Position numbers and translations under genes: made by a program. This document shows, piece after piece, positions 39,486 to 52,600 of a stretch of DNA of 64,000 nt. Positions within the stretch are counted from its first letter, which is position 1. Each line of letters starts with the position of its first letter. The notes beneath the pieces are model-generated. The model saw nothing but the letters and a program-made list of their open reading frames with translations. It was not told where the DNA came from and searched no databases. Source of the DNA: Euglena gracilis (Eukaryota; Euglenida; Euglenophyceae; Euglenales); the NCBI GenBank assembly GCA_039621445.1, contig CP154956.1, forward strand, positions 91,793,934-91,857,933, read 5' to 3'.

Positions 39486-39899
39486 AAGGCATTTGCTTAA
39501 GCACCCCGGGGGGGGGGGTACTGGCTAGCCAATCGGCTAAACGCTGGAAAAAGTGGGCTAGCTAGACCCCCCCTCCCCCCCGGGGGGGTCCCCCGAACTG
39601 GAAAAAAAATTTTCCTCCGGCGCTGCGCGCCAGAGGAAAATGAGGTTTTTAATAGGTTTTTGGCTGATTTTGTTCCAAAAATTCCCAAAAATGGCGAAAA
39701 CGGGCATTTTTGGCCATTTTTGGGTTACCCAAAAAAATTTTCGGCGCTTCGCGCCGGTCATTGGAAAAAAAATTCCACTAGCTGGCCCTGCTAGCAGACC
39801 CCCCCGGGGGGTCTGCTAGAAATCCCACTAGCCAAATTTGGACTAGCTGCAGTCCAGCCCCCCCGGGGGGGGCACTGCAATCCCTTAAGCAAATGCCTG
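39486..39899. mobile_element. MITE-A: 414-bp hAT-like non-autonomous element
   Basis: Terminal inverted repeats match perfectly over 15 bp (AGGCATTTGCTTAAG at 39487-39501 against its complement at 39884-39898). It is flanked by an 8-bp duplication, the length typical of hAT transposons. The inside has CTAGC-rich symmetrical segments, long C/G runs and a hairpin around CGGCGCTGCGCGCC (39617). No transposase. Confidence 0.8.
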
Positions 39900-39907
39900 C
39901 TTGTCCA

Positions 39908-40248
39908 GCATCTGCATCATGTCCAATATCTCATCCATTGCATCAGCAACCACTGCATCTTGTCTGGTGTGTGCATCTTGTCCAATACCTGCATCTTGTC
40001 AAGATCTTAATCTTGTCTAGTATCTGCATCCATTGCATCTTGTACAGCATCTGCATCTTTTCTAATGTCAATATCTTGTCCGGTGTTTGCATCTTGTCCA
40101 GTATCTGCACCTTGCCCGGTGTCCGCATCTTGTCCAGCATCTGCATTTTGTACAGCGTCTGCATCTTGCCCAGTGTCAACATCTTGTCCAGCGCCTGCAT
40201 CTTGTTCAGCATCTGCATCCATTGCATCTTGTCCAATAACTGCAACCA
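39908..40248. repeat. 18-bp minisatellite (GQDAD-type repeat on minus strand)
   Basis: About 18 imperfect units of CATCTTGTCCAGTATCTG type. On the minus strand all units stay open as GQDADT/GQDADA hexapeptides (40007-40249, 80 aa). The array also continues left of MITE-A (39440-39485). I see no evidence that it is expressed. Confidence 0.75.
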
Positions 40249-40259
40249 TTCATTGGCTC

Positions 40260-40560
40260 CCAACCTACCAAAATGACCACAGAAACCCAAAAGAATGACC
40301 ACAAGAAGCCCCAAAAAGCAACCAAAATGACCAAAATGGCTTCAAATAACCTAAAATTGCCCCCAAAAACGCCAACAGTGTCCACAAAAAAATGCGAAAC
40401 AGTACCCAAAATCACCAAAATGGCGCAAAATCGCCAAAAATGCCATAAAATGTGCTCATATTGACCTAAATTAGCCCAAAATTTGCCAAATCAGTGCAAA
40501 TTAGCCCCAAAATTAACAAAAATTTGATACTAAATGGCCAAGATGGGTGCAATAGATCTT
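40260..40560. repeat. Degenerate CCAAAATGACC-rich low-complexity tract
   Basis: A/C-rich, irregular repeats of AAAATGACC, CCCCAAAA and CGCCAAAA. Open frames here are composition artefacts. Confidence 0.5.
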
Positions 40561-40840
40561 GAGATTGGTGGAGAAATTATCTCAAAAATAAACAAAAAAA
40601 TTGCCAGCGTCATCCTTGTCACCAAAATTTTCTGAAATGTCATCAAATCCTTCAGCTTTAGCCCAAGTAACCCATTCGGAGGTGGTTCTTTGGGCAGCAT
40701 GTGTTGCAGGGCCAGGCATAATGGCAGGAGAAGAGAGGCTGCACAGAGACGACAATCAGTCGCACTGGAAATTGCCCCTCAAGGAAAAAGAAGCTGTTAA
40801 GCAGAAAAACTCGAAAGAAATTTGCAACAATTTTTTTTCT

Positions 40841-40887
40841 CGTTTTCGGCCATTTTCGGCCATTTTCGGCCATTTTCGGCCATTTTT
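40841..40887. repeat. 11-bp tandem repeat (TTTTCGGCCA)n
   Basis: Four near-perfect units of CGGCCATTTT(T). Confidence 0.8.
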
Positions 40888-40889
40888 AC

Positions 40890-43800
40890 TATAGGTGCTT
40901 GCACCCATGCTGAATGTGCAACAAAACGCAAAGAACACATTAGTGGAATCCAAACGCTCAAAAATCGTACAACCAAATCCCCAGAGAAAAATGGGTATGG
41001 GTTGTTCAAGTCTTCCGGTGAAAACAAAACACGTCGGAGACCAGTGTAGGGGCAGAGGGAGGCGCTGGCGCCCGAGGGGGCTGGTCGCGCACTTCACAAC
41101 ACACGGTCTGACGGACCGGGGACGCGGTTTGAGGGAAGGGGGAGGGTTTGAAAGAACAGGTCGCAAAACGCGGAATGCCAGAAACGGGGAAAATTGTGCC
41201 CCAGAGTGTGAAATTGCTTGAAACCTCTGCAGGCATCCACCCCCATCGTGCTGAATCTTGCAGTTGGCTTTCTTCCCTTTCCTTTCTTGTTTTTGTTTGT
41301 CACTGCGGTGCTTCCCAAAAATGCAAAAAACCCTGAACCTGCCAAGGAGGGGGTTGGGGTACCCCTTGCCAACATTTACAGGGGTCCGACCAGTTCCCCA
41401 CCCTTTTGACAAGAATTAGAGGCACACAAGAGGAAAACACCACCTTTTGTCCGACAGACACGAGAATGGAAAAAGTGCAGTGCGAACTGGGGGTGTTCAT
41501 TTGGTGCTCAAGAATAAAAGAGAAAGAAAACAGCATTCGAACTCGTAATCCCACTTCTGGTGAGCAAAAAAAAGCAGTCAGGGGATAACTTTGTGCACAG
41601 GGAGGGAAACAAAACTCAACGTGCCCGCAATCATTTTGCCATCTGTTTCTCCCTCGCAGCAGCAATGTTGGGGAATGCGCAGTGACGTAATAAGAACCTC
41701 AACCACACGGATGGGCGATGGCTGGGGCAGGCAGGTGCCACATACGTGGTGATGAAGCAGCTGCAGGCATCGCACACGTGGACGAAATGCCATTGACGAA
41801 GGAGGAAACTGATGTTGATGATGATGGTGATAATGATGTTGATGATGATGATGATGATGATGATGATGTCAATAAGAATGCACCCCCAAAGATCCAGGGG
41901 TTTGATTTTGAAGCTGAAAATAACACCCTCCCCCCGGTGTTGCAAAACTGCCAGAAAAATATTTGTAACTGTTGGGAAGATGATGACTCAATCCTCTTGG
42001 GGGGGGGGCAAAATTGTATTCACCAAACAGAACAAACTACACCGAAAACACACTGGTCGAATCCATCGGGTCTTCTGAAATGGGGCACGTAGCTTCTACG
42101 GGACAAATTTCGGGAATGTGTGTCAGGAACACCACTGTCGCTAACACGCAAACCGCAAGCCCACAAAGCTGAATGGCAGGGGAGGTGCGAATTCGAGGTT
42201 CACATCCAAAACTTTAAATAACAGTTGGCACTTGGAACCTTCCAAGAAAAAAATGCATTGCACCACTTGGAGTGGTGAGAAGGAAAACAAAAAGCGGGGT
42301 TTGGGCCAAAAAAATGAGAGCAAGATGGGAACGAGACGGCGTTCCCTGGGTCAATTACCAGCACTGAAATGCATAAATGATAACAAACTTGTTCTTTCCC
42401 AAAAGCGTGCAAACTGGTGAGAATGGTTTGGGTTGCACAACCTTCTCTCCTGCTTTGCGGCTCCCGCACAACACAGAGACATTCAGTGTGAATGGCACCC
42501 TTGAAAATTCCCTGACACCCTGAGAAACCACAATTTATGTGACTCCCAGAAAAATTAAAAATGCCAGCAGCACAAATACTGTTGTCCCTGCTTTTGAAAG
42601 GTGCCTGGTGTCGGGATATTTCTGGGGGGTCTGACACGAATGTCGCATGTTGTTGGTTCAGGGGATTCGCAGAATGGTGGCAGGAGTCAATGCACCTAAC
42701 CTGGCAGTATTCAATCCAGTTCCTCCCTCCTCTGATGAGCCATACGCGGTTTACATTGTGGAGCTGGTTGACCTGTTCTGGATCGAACCCTTGCTGACTG
42801 GGCACTTCCAAAAGCCCAGTCACTTACTTTTTGAAAACCAGTTCCAATCCATCTCTATTTTCATTTTTCAGAGCGTTTCTGGCGCCTTCTCAGCACCACT
42901 TTACATAAGAGTCCTGGGCCCAAAACCAGTCAGTCACCTGAGGAGGTGGGTAGAACACTTGTGCAAAAACCCGTGGGGATACCGAGAACGGGGCCGGTTC
43001 TGAACCCCAGCTGCATCTTCCCTCACACCAAAGAGAACACATGAGGGATACATACAAAAAGGGAGAGGTGCCGGTTGGGTCGTTCGCTGCAAATTCTGCG
43101 ACAGGGCGGGAAAATCGGAAGCATCATTCAGACAATCTTCCTGACAATATCTATCGATGGGTTTTCCCACCACAACTGCCCAATGGTGGGGCTTTTCCTT
43201 TTCCACAAGCTGTCAGCAATTTTGAGGATCCCAATACCTACTGCCTCCTTGTGAGAAAAGAAATCAGCAAACACAGCGGTGGGGATAATCCTGTGAGACT
43301 TGGGTCAACGAGCTGCCACCAGCAAGAACATCTTACAAGGCGATTGTTCTGAATACTTGTGATCAAAACAAAAAAATGACACCCGGATTTAATGCCTTAA
43401 AGCCCTCGAAAAATTGAAAACGGGAAAATGTCACCTTTAGTCAGAAAAACGTTGTAGGAGAAGGAGGTGATTGGAGATGGAGACGTCCAAACCATTGCTT
43501 GCAGAAAAACACCCTGAGGTGATCATTTTCCACTTCCAAAAAAATCGGCATTTTTTGCCTGAAAATTTTTAAAAACCTCCTAACCCCTGGCCGTTTGCTC
43601 CAGCCACTCGGGGAAAAAAAACTACGATTTTTAACTAAAAATTTGTCTACTGTGACTTTTGCCAACCCTTTATGCTCATTATTCTTTTGTAGAAGTTGCA
43701 TCACACATTTTTATGAAAATGCTTTGACCCAGTTCGGGCCCAACTCTCCACTCAGGAGATCCATAGGGAAGAATATTTTGGCAAAATTTAGGTAAAACTT

Positions 43801-44820
43801 TAGTATTTAACTGCGATTTTGCATGACAAAAAACGCAATTAAACAACTTTTTTTTGCAATGTGCTGTGCCCCTGCTTTTTTCATTGACTTTTTTGAAAAT
43901 TTTCATTGAAACTAGATACAGCACCCAGGCCATTTTGCCTCAAAAATGCCATGCAGGGTCAACATTTGCTAAAATTCATGTTGTCGTTTTTGGGCATTTA
44001 TTGACCATTTTCAATCCATTTTGGGCATTCTGGGCTAAGACTTCACAGAAGAGGATGCAGGAAACCAATCACCGGCCGAAAATCATTGAGGAAAAAATAT
44101 TGTACCGTATGGTACCATCATGGGGTGCTTTACCAAAATTTTGTGTGTCGTATTTTTTTGTCCGCCCTGTACTCTGCAAAAAAGGAAATGGATGTCCACA
44201 ATCTTGTCCACCAGCCTTTTTCCAGCTCTGGACCTCCCATTCACAAATTCAATTCCTGCCCCAACTGCGTGGTACGCTGATGGAACGGCTTTCTCGCCTT
44301 GGAAAGTCCAACGTTGGCTGTAAATGGACGAAAACGGGGCAAAAAAAAAAGCCAACCGACGCCCACGGCTTGGGGACACCCTGATTGCAAAGTGCAGAAC
44401 CTGCAAGCAGGGCATGGTCTACGTAGGGGACGTAGTGGTAATAGGTGGAGAGGGAGGCGCGGGGTTGAATTTGCACCCACCTGGGAAGCGGACCCACGAT
44501 GTCGTCCGCAACCCGGGCACGAAAGGGTTCGGCAATCCATTCTGCCCTTGTCTCTCAAGAACACTCACACCCAAATCCTGTGATGAAGCAGGGTGTTGCT
44601 TGCCCCAAAGGTGCTTGGTCTGGGTAAACATCAAAATAAAGCCCATTTTGCGTGTTAGGACCCTGCTCAACACAAAATGACCTGGAGAACAGATTGGTAT
44701 TCTTCTAATTTGAGCTGACAATCTGTGGGCGTTGGGAATCCAGTCCAGATTTGGGAATCCAGTCGGACTCTCGCCCCCCCCTCCCTGCGCCTTGAAGGCC
44801 TGGTGTGGGGGGTCACAGGG
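40890..44820. other. Possible exon-bearing region, no gene assigned
   Basis: Exon-like plus-strand segments are 42681-42815 (VNAPNLAVFNPVPPSSDEP then YAVYIVELVDLF) and 42871-43000, preceded by a pyrimidine tract and TTTTTCAG. I cannot link them to a family. Other ORFs up to 176 aa (43854-44384) have no recognisable domain. No terminal-repeat pair was found. Confidence 0.3.
41812..41869 (+). repeat. (GAT)n microsatellite
   Basis: Interrupted GAT/GATGTT repeats with a perfect run at 41839-41867. The plus frame reads poly-Asp within a 124-aa ORF (41718-42092) that begins with ordinary residues; it is not proven coding. Confidence 0.85.
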
Positions 44821-44828
44821 ATACGGGG

Positions 44829-45102
44829 CAGGCTTCCATTAACCAACCGGGGGCGGAGGGGGGTAGCAGGCACCCCCCCCCCCCCGGGGTCGGCTTTGGA
44901 CCCTGGAGCCCTGCCGACCCAGCCGATTTTCTTTGAAAATGGCCATTTGGGCTCCGACGCCTTCAGCGCCAGGGTGTGAGCTTTAGAACTGCCTACCCCA
45001 AAACCTGACCCCCCAGGGGGTCGAAAATGCCCCCCCCCCCCTGCCTGCCCGTAGCACCCAGCCCCGGGGGGGGGGGTGCACAATTCCTTGAAAAGAAGCC
45101 CA
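44829..45102. mobile_element. MITE-D: old hAT-like copy
   Basis: The left end CAGGCTTCCATTAACCAACC then GGGGG resembles the left end of MITE-B/C (CATGCTTGTGCTTACCGACC). The middle keeps GAAAATGGCC and CGCCTTCAGCGCC. The right end is GAAGCCCA. Flanks ATACGGGG and GTACGAGG match at 6 of 8 positions, consistent with a decayed 8-bp duplication. Confidence 0.55.
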
Positions 45103-46024
45103 GTACGAGGGTGCACCTCTCCCCCCTCAATTTTAGCCAAAAATGCAAGCAGGGGACTATGAAAACCACGCACAAGCTGACACTTCCCTCCAGCTCAAAA
45201 AGGAAACTGAAGCGCATTGAGAGATCTGAGGGTTTTCATAAAAATTTCGCATCACAACACACAATATTGCAAACTCTGATGCCCATTCTCCTCTGAGGTC
45301 TTTTCATTCCTTGCAGTGTTTGTGCGCAAAAAGTATATGGTAGCAATATGGACGCCCCCTGTTCATTGGGCAAGGGCGCTCACTTGGACAGGGGGGGAGG
45401 GGCAGATAGCAGCCATGTATGGCTTTGCTGTCCACCCCAAACTCAGAAAGCGTGATATTTTTGGAGAACAGGTCACAAAAACAAACATACAGAAACCACT
45501 TGCAACGCATGTGGTTCAGGAAAAAAATCAGCTTGGTGTTATCTGAATCACCTGGGTATACCCAATCCTGGAACCCACAGCGTGAGACGTTCCTGTAATC
45601 AGCACCAGGGGGACGTGACAAATGTGGGTAAATTCATGAGGATAAAATAGACCTCGTCCCAGGCACTCCAATAACTGTCCAAAAATTAAAAAAAAATAAT
45701 GCTTCTCCTCCTTCAATATCCAAAAAAAACCACAGGCTTTTAAAAGACTAATAATCACATTGAAATAAAAATCTCAAAAAATGAGCACAATGTCATTTCA
45801 TCCGTGTAAAGGGCTTGGACTGATCTGGTCTCCATCTTTGTTAATTTGCAAAAAAGCTGTCTTCATAAGGGCCATCATCATCCCACCAAACTTTCACTGG
45901 ACATATTTCCAAAAATCCAGAGCGTTGCCAGCACCTCTAGTGCATTGCCAATCGTCAGAGCGTGTTAAAAAAAAAATCCAGGCAACCTCACCACCCTCGA
46001 AAGCAAAAAAAAAATGCGTTGTGT

Positions 46025-46197
46025 TCAGGCTTCTTTTACCAAACCTATGGAGTGAGCGGCCCCTGACCTCAGCGCTGCCTCGTGGGTGGGGTGGCCCGCC
46101 AAGAACTGCTGTAGGGGGCTCTGCAGCTCCTGCACAGAGGTGGCCCGGACTAACTGGTTGAAGGTTTCCATCCAATCACTGGCTGCCCCGGGACGGT
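46025..46197 (-). CDS. Candidate last exon of class III nucleotidyl cyclase
   Basis: The minus frame has SDWMETFNQLVRATSVQEL then a helix with FLAGHPTHEAAL, ending at TGA (46025-46027). A W-x(3)-FN-x(5)-A---L-----FL--HP pattern is common after the cyclase domain in protist and bacterial class III cyclases. The acceptor could be GGTCAG before 46197 or GGGCAG before 46182. A (GT)n microsatellite lies in the intron just upstream. Linkage to the exons at 53-62 kb is inference from order, strand and content. Confidence 0.4.
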
Positions 46198-46208
46198 CTG
46201 ACCAAATG

Positions 46209-46227
46209 CACACACAGACATGCACGC

Positions 46228-46282
<55 letters not shown>

Positions 46283-46292
46283 CACACACAGA
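46209..46292. repeat. (CA)n microsatellite
   Basis: Interrupted CA/CG repeat with about 30 perfect units, at the 3' end of the presumed last cyclase intron. Confidence 0.95.
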
Positions 46293-46504
46293 GAGTGAGA
46301 CACACATTTTCTTAAACAAGAAAAAGCAGACATAAACCTCTGGGGGGATCCCAATAAATGCTACAGGGGGGCTTGTCCTGGGGGGGTTCAATTTCCTCGA
46401 TCAAAAAAAAATCCAAAATTAGTCACTTTTTCTAACCAGTCACCAACTTCCTGGGCCTCCACAGCTGTCAAGGGAATCCAAAATTAATGGATTTCGATCT
46501 CAAT

Positions 46505-46622
46505 TTTGTAAAAAAAATACAATATTAAATATATATATATATATTTCTATTATAATTTAATTATTATATTATTTCATTATAATATAATTTTATAATAATA
46601 TATACGTATTATTCCATATACT
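46505..46622. repeat. AT-rich tract with (AT)n
   Basis: Nearly pure A/T including ATATATATATATAT. No gene. Confidence 0.85.
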
Positions 46623-46629
46623 ATTCCAT

Positions 46630-49600
46630 CAATAACGCAAAAAAAAATTGGACCCCCCTGGAGATTCTACTTGGCCCCCCCGGGGGGGCAAATAAAATCT
46701 CCCTGCCATATACATGTATATCGGGAACAAAATTATATGTACAACACAAATATGTTTTTTTAGGGAACACAGCCAGGGCCAAATTTGGACAACCAAATCC
46801 TCCAACAGCCAGGGGCCCGACGAGCCAATGGGGTCAATGGGACATATGGAGGGGTACCCCTTTGATGTGGTGGTTTAATGGGGCCTCATAAATAAATAAA
46901 TAACACAAATAAAATCATTCTTGTGTGTGTGTGCCAAAATCATGAGGATGACAGAGCAGCACCGTCCTGCAAGAGCAGGCCAGCAATCCCATTTTCGCCT
47001 GCGTTGTTTCTGATTTGGTACATCCACTCATCCTCATCGATCACTTTCTTCTTCTCCACAGCGAACAGAACGTGACTCCTGTGAGTTCAACGACAACAAG
47101 GACTCACGGTAGGGAAAATCAGAGATTCATTCTGGCTCCTTTTTGCAAACTGTGTTGCGCAGGCTCTTACCACAAAGCTAAGACTAGTTCATTTACGTGT
47201 ATGAGAGGTACATTTGTCCAATTTTTTTTGTCAATTTCGTTCAGGATTTGGGGCTGCTAGCATGTTTCAGTCAGGGAATGGGTGATATTTGACTGACCTC
47301 CCCCAATCTAAGTTCACCCCCTCATCCATGTGTTTCACCTTGCCAAAACCTTAGGCGACCGAAATTGCTCAGCCATCCCCACATACTTGCCTGCAAGTGA
47401 GGGCAAATGAAAATGGTAATCCCCCCTCCAATAACGGGGTGGGGTGCCCCGTTTCTGGCACCATCTTTTTGACCTTCCCCCCCCTGCCCCGTCATCCTGG
47501 AATTCCCTCATAGACCTTTTGAAATTGAATATGATTTTGATCCATCCCATTCCACTTGCACCATCCGTCTCTTCTGTCCCTTCCCCAACACCTGCTGCGA
47601 AGCACTCGCAGCAGGCAAGCGTTGTGCAATGTTTCGTCGTCGCTAACCTAATCTTGGACCGAAAAAAACTGAGGGTGCCCCGTTATTGGAACCATCTTTT
47701 TCGGCCTGCCCCCTGCCCCGTTTTTTTTTGGGGGGGGCACTGCCCACTCAAAGGGCACTGCCCTGTTAATACACCCGCAATGAATGCCCTGGGGTCTGGG
47801 AGTTTGGGTTGGGGGTGTTCTCGCTCTGACCGAAAGGGGAGGGGGACGCCACCAGACCAGGGGTTTTTGACCAAACCGAGCTCAACGCGCTGCCATGGCG
47901 CCATGGCAGAGCCAAGACACTGCTCAGGGAGCAGTGCTCCCGCGCTGTGCCCTGGCTTCGACGCAATGCGGTGCTCACCATGCAAATCGCAGAGACAAAT
48001 TTCGCCTGGAAGCCAGGCATCACTCTGGACGTACTCAGAATTGTTAACCGACTTTGCATACAGCAAGAATGGATTGGCAGAAGAAGAAAAAACGTCCCGG
48101 AGAGGAAATGTTTTTTTTTACCATCAAAAGAAAATGGCTGCACCTTGACTGAGGCGGCTTTCAGCAAAATTCCAGAGCGGGCACAACACACATACCACCT
48201 GACCTAGAAAACAAGAGCACGACCAAACAATTCTTGAAATTGCCCTGGGTCCAATTGTTTACTGAATCCTTCACTGGAGGGAGTGCAAGGGATTGCCAGG
48301 TATTGCCAACAGAAAGGCAGCGCTGAGAAAACGGGCTGTGCCTTGCTAAAAAGGGGAGGTTCAGCTTAAAGCCCTTGTGGAGTTTGAATCCTTGTCCACG
48401 TGCGTGGGCAAGGTGTTTCTTTTTGCCATTTCTTTGTCCATTGAAAATATAAAAACGTGACAGCTGAGGCCGTGCCGACAGTTGCATCCAAATACACTCT
48501 GAATCTTTCGAGATGTGGAGCAATCGTCTGTCAGCGTCATGGGGCGGTCCATCTCGATGCCACACATAAGACGATCACAGGGTGCCCCAGCAATTTGTGC
48601 CTGCCTAAGGTTGAAATAATCTACATAGCGAGTCCTGAATTCTTTTTGACATGTGAAAGCGAATAATCTGGCGGTGTCCCCACATTAACTGAGCTGCCCG
48701 TTTGAAAAGACTTTATCAACAAAAAGCATACAAGCATGTTGACGATGAACCTGCAACAGAATGAAAAGCTTGTTGGCATAAGGGGGAAGGTGTGCTGCCA
48801 ATGCAAATAACTCAAGACGTGTTTGAGGCAAAAAAAAGACCAAAAAAAATCCAAAATGGACATGCTGAAAACTTTTTGTAACCTTGGAATTGGGATAACA
48901 TTGAACTTTCCAGCTCTAAAACTGACGAATGTGTGCAATCTTTGTGTAGGCGACTTGCACCACAAATCTATTGTTTTCTGAACAAGAAATTATATACACT
49001 AATGGGGTTTGGAAGGGTATTTTCACAGGCTCTGTCTGTAGGGGTTTTCAAGTTTTCATTCTTTTGAAGCCATGTTTATTCCATCCACTGCTTTGAGGTT
49101 TGTTCCAATGACATTTCACTTTTTTTTTCCAGTTTCACACTCTCAGAGTGCTCTTTTGAAGAAAGCCACCTCACACACTGGCAGAAAAACATTTCACACC
49201 ACTTTCAACCCCACATAACAGTTATTCCTGAGGCAAACAAAACAGTCGTCCAAAAGGCCAGACCCTATGATGGACTTTGAATGAATTGATTTGAACATTG
49301 GCAAATCATTTTTGGCAAAAAGCCAATCCAGGGAATTAACGGAACCAGCCGTCGCTCAAATCCGAATGCCATCGATCCGGGCAGAATTGAGAATGTGAGT
49401 TTTGTGGAATGAATGCAGCCCCTTAAAATATAACACCTCACTGCATAAGAATTGAAACATGTGCCATGAATAATTCCCATAAGGAAAGTCTGGCCCAATC
49501 AAAGCTGAAAATGAGCTCGCTTTGGAAAGCTGTTTTAATACAGACAGATGCAGAGGAACCTACAAAAAAGTTGCAGCTGCAAGAAAAAAAACCCAACGTT

Positions 49601-52600
49601 TTGGGAGACAAAAATTTGTCAGATAATCTGAATAGGATCAGGATACACCCAAATCGTGTCCGCCAAAATCACAACGTCAGTGTGCGCATTTGCGCACACT
49701 GATGACGATGACAAAATTTGAGACAGAACATACACGACCATGCACGACCCTAAACACCACTTGCAATTGCTCCTTCGACTTCAGCTGCCACACGCTCTCC
49801 TCCACTATGAGGCTTTTTTAGCGCTCAATTCTTGCCCAGAAAAGCAGGAGATACAGAGTGCGATAAATCCGGGAAGTGCAGAAATACAGACAGTCTGAAA
49901 ATGAGCACCTCCTTTTTTTTTTTCAAAAGGGTTTCAAAAAATGGTCAAATCGAGGCACAATATGAGACGTTCACCAAAGACCAACTCATAAATCCTTCGG
50001 AAAATACAGTGCCCTCGTAGTCAGGAATACGATGTGTTTCACAAAGCCACGCATTTCTTCCCACCAAGAGCATTCAACTCACATCTAAACTCGGGATTCA
50101 TCCACCATCAAACGTTTTTCTGGAAAATTCAAAACAACACTTCAAAAACAACCATTTTACCATTTTCCCTGTGTCTCTCTGACCCTGCAAATGTCCAAAC
50201 TCAACGTTACAGGCATAAATTTTGCAAGGTTCCGGAAATGCAAATTCATTTGATACCTTCCAAAAAATTCATTACTTCTCAGCTCTTTGCTATTCGAGAT
50301 ATCCAACATGTTTGCATACTCTCCATGTCCCACAAAGACAAAAATGCGCACGATGCTGCGTATTTCCTTGGAGAGAGAGAATCGATTATGTGCTCCTTCT
50401 TGAAGTGCCAAGGTGTGTGGCACATCCAGGGTTGGCCTTTGTGTGTGGACGTTGCAACAATCTGGTCACTTTGGCACAGGCATCCTCATGCACAGCGTGG
50501 AAAACGTGGGCTGGATGTGTGCCTTGAATCTCACAGCACCTGGAAGCCGTTCGCATGCTCTGTTATGCCATTTGGACAACCATAATATTCTGTGCAAAGC
50601 ACCAGAGGCGTTGCACTATTGCAGGCCAATGGAGAACCGCCAAATCAGGATGACCTCTGTGGCATTGCAATGTTTTCTTTGAACTTTTGGCATTTTGGTA
50701 TTTGGTATTTTTTACAGCAAAGCGTAGAGACTTTTCTCTTCAAAGAGGGACGTGGCGTGCATTGGGAATTGGCGTGATCCAATTCTCTTCAGCAGATGTG
50801 ACACATGGTGAGTACCAGATTTTAATACACAGTCCCAAACATGCTTGTGCTTACCGACCGGGGGGGAGGGGGGGTGGGTGCTATAGGGTGCCTGCCCCTA
50901 GCAGGCACACCCACCCCGGGGGGGATAGGGGTCCGGCCCGGACCCAGAAAATTTCCATTGAAAATGGCCTTTTCTGGGCCCCCGGCGCCTTCGGCGCCGG
51001 GGTCGGAGGGGGGTGCCTGCTAGGGGCAGGCACCCCCCAAAACCCTACCCCACCCCCCCCGGGGGGGGGGGTCGGATCGGGTGCTATGGGGTGCCTGCCC
51101 CTAGCACCCCCCCCCGTGGGGTAGGCACCCGACTAAGCACAAGCCTGGTCCCAAACAGACAACTGTGAATTGCTTGTTTTCAAAATTGCAAGCAGGTTCT
51201 TCTTCATTTGAGATCATTTACACTTTCTTCAACGTGTGCAAAGTACCATCACCAGCAGTGATATTGTTCCAATATCACTGCATTGAAAATACGATCGGTC
51301 CAAATTGATAGCTAAATTTCTTAGTGTATTGTTTCATTTTTTTGGAAAAGTGCACAGTTGCAATTGCAACCAAGGCGTAGCTTAAGAAAATTTGACCCCG
51401 GGTCTAGCCAGCCAGCAGCCTTTTTCCAACCCTGCACCCCCTCCCTCCCCGTTCAATGAGTTTTATCAATGAGTTATTATTATTATTATTATTAATTCCC
51501 AGCCACCCAAAGGGCAGCTGGACGGTAACGGATTTTTCGCTTTCGGGGGTGCAAAAATGGGCAAAAATGGGTTGGAAAAGGGCGGCCAGGGCAAATTTGG
51601 GGTCAAAAAATCGATTGTTTTGCACAATTGGCAGTTTTTGGGATATTATTGCGGTTCAATTTTTTTTTGGTCCGGTTCGACCCCAGTCCCCGGCTCCAGC
51701 CCAGGACCCCCAGGGGGGGATCAGCTAGCAGCCTTTTTCCAGCCAGCCCAAATTTTCCTGCCTCTGAGCTGGACTCCCAGGGAGTCGTTGAAAAACGCCC
51801 TGGTTGCAACATACTTGTAAGGAAATGTTGGTTTGCTACTGATTTGCTCATTTGATTGATTTGGTTTGCTATTTTGGAGGCACATCAACACACATCTTTG
51901 TCGTGTTAATTTTTTGCCCTGCAGCATGCAGCATGCAGCCAGATAGACTGCAAGTGAGATGGCATTCAGCTTTGGGGAAGCCAACTTGAACCAGATACCA
52001 CTCTGCTAGATAAAAAAATCGAACTACTTTTGCTTGAGACGCTGCTGCTTTTCTTTCCAGCCATGGCATCTTTAAAAAAAATCAAATTCATGACTTCATC
52101 TGAAAACACGCAGCAGCTGGCCATGGCTTTCCGTTGCACCATTGTGAGTCCGCATAAATGACTGTGGGACACAGCCAATGCTGAACAATGGTTTTTAGGT
52201 GCAGTTGAAAAAAAAATTGTATTTTTTTAAGTCACTCCCAGGAGAATGTGTATATTCCCGATATCAATTTTCCTCAATTTTCTCACAATTCCCTGTATGT
52301 CTTCTGCAAATTTTCTGCATTTTTTTCAAAGACAGACAACAGTAGAATCTGCTCCAAAATATGGCCTCACAAAAGTGGCCAAACCAGACCATTGCACGAC
52401 TCCTTGGTGTTGAAATGGAAAACATGAATCAGTTCATCCTACACAATTCAAATCCCCATTTTGCCGAACATTCCAAAAAAAAAAGGAAACGACGGCTTCA
52501 AATGCTTTCTGGTCGTTTTTGTTGCATCTCCCAAAATAAAAATTGTGCGGAATCATACAGGACTAAGCAGTCCGCATTCCATGAGTAATTGCTTCAAAAA

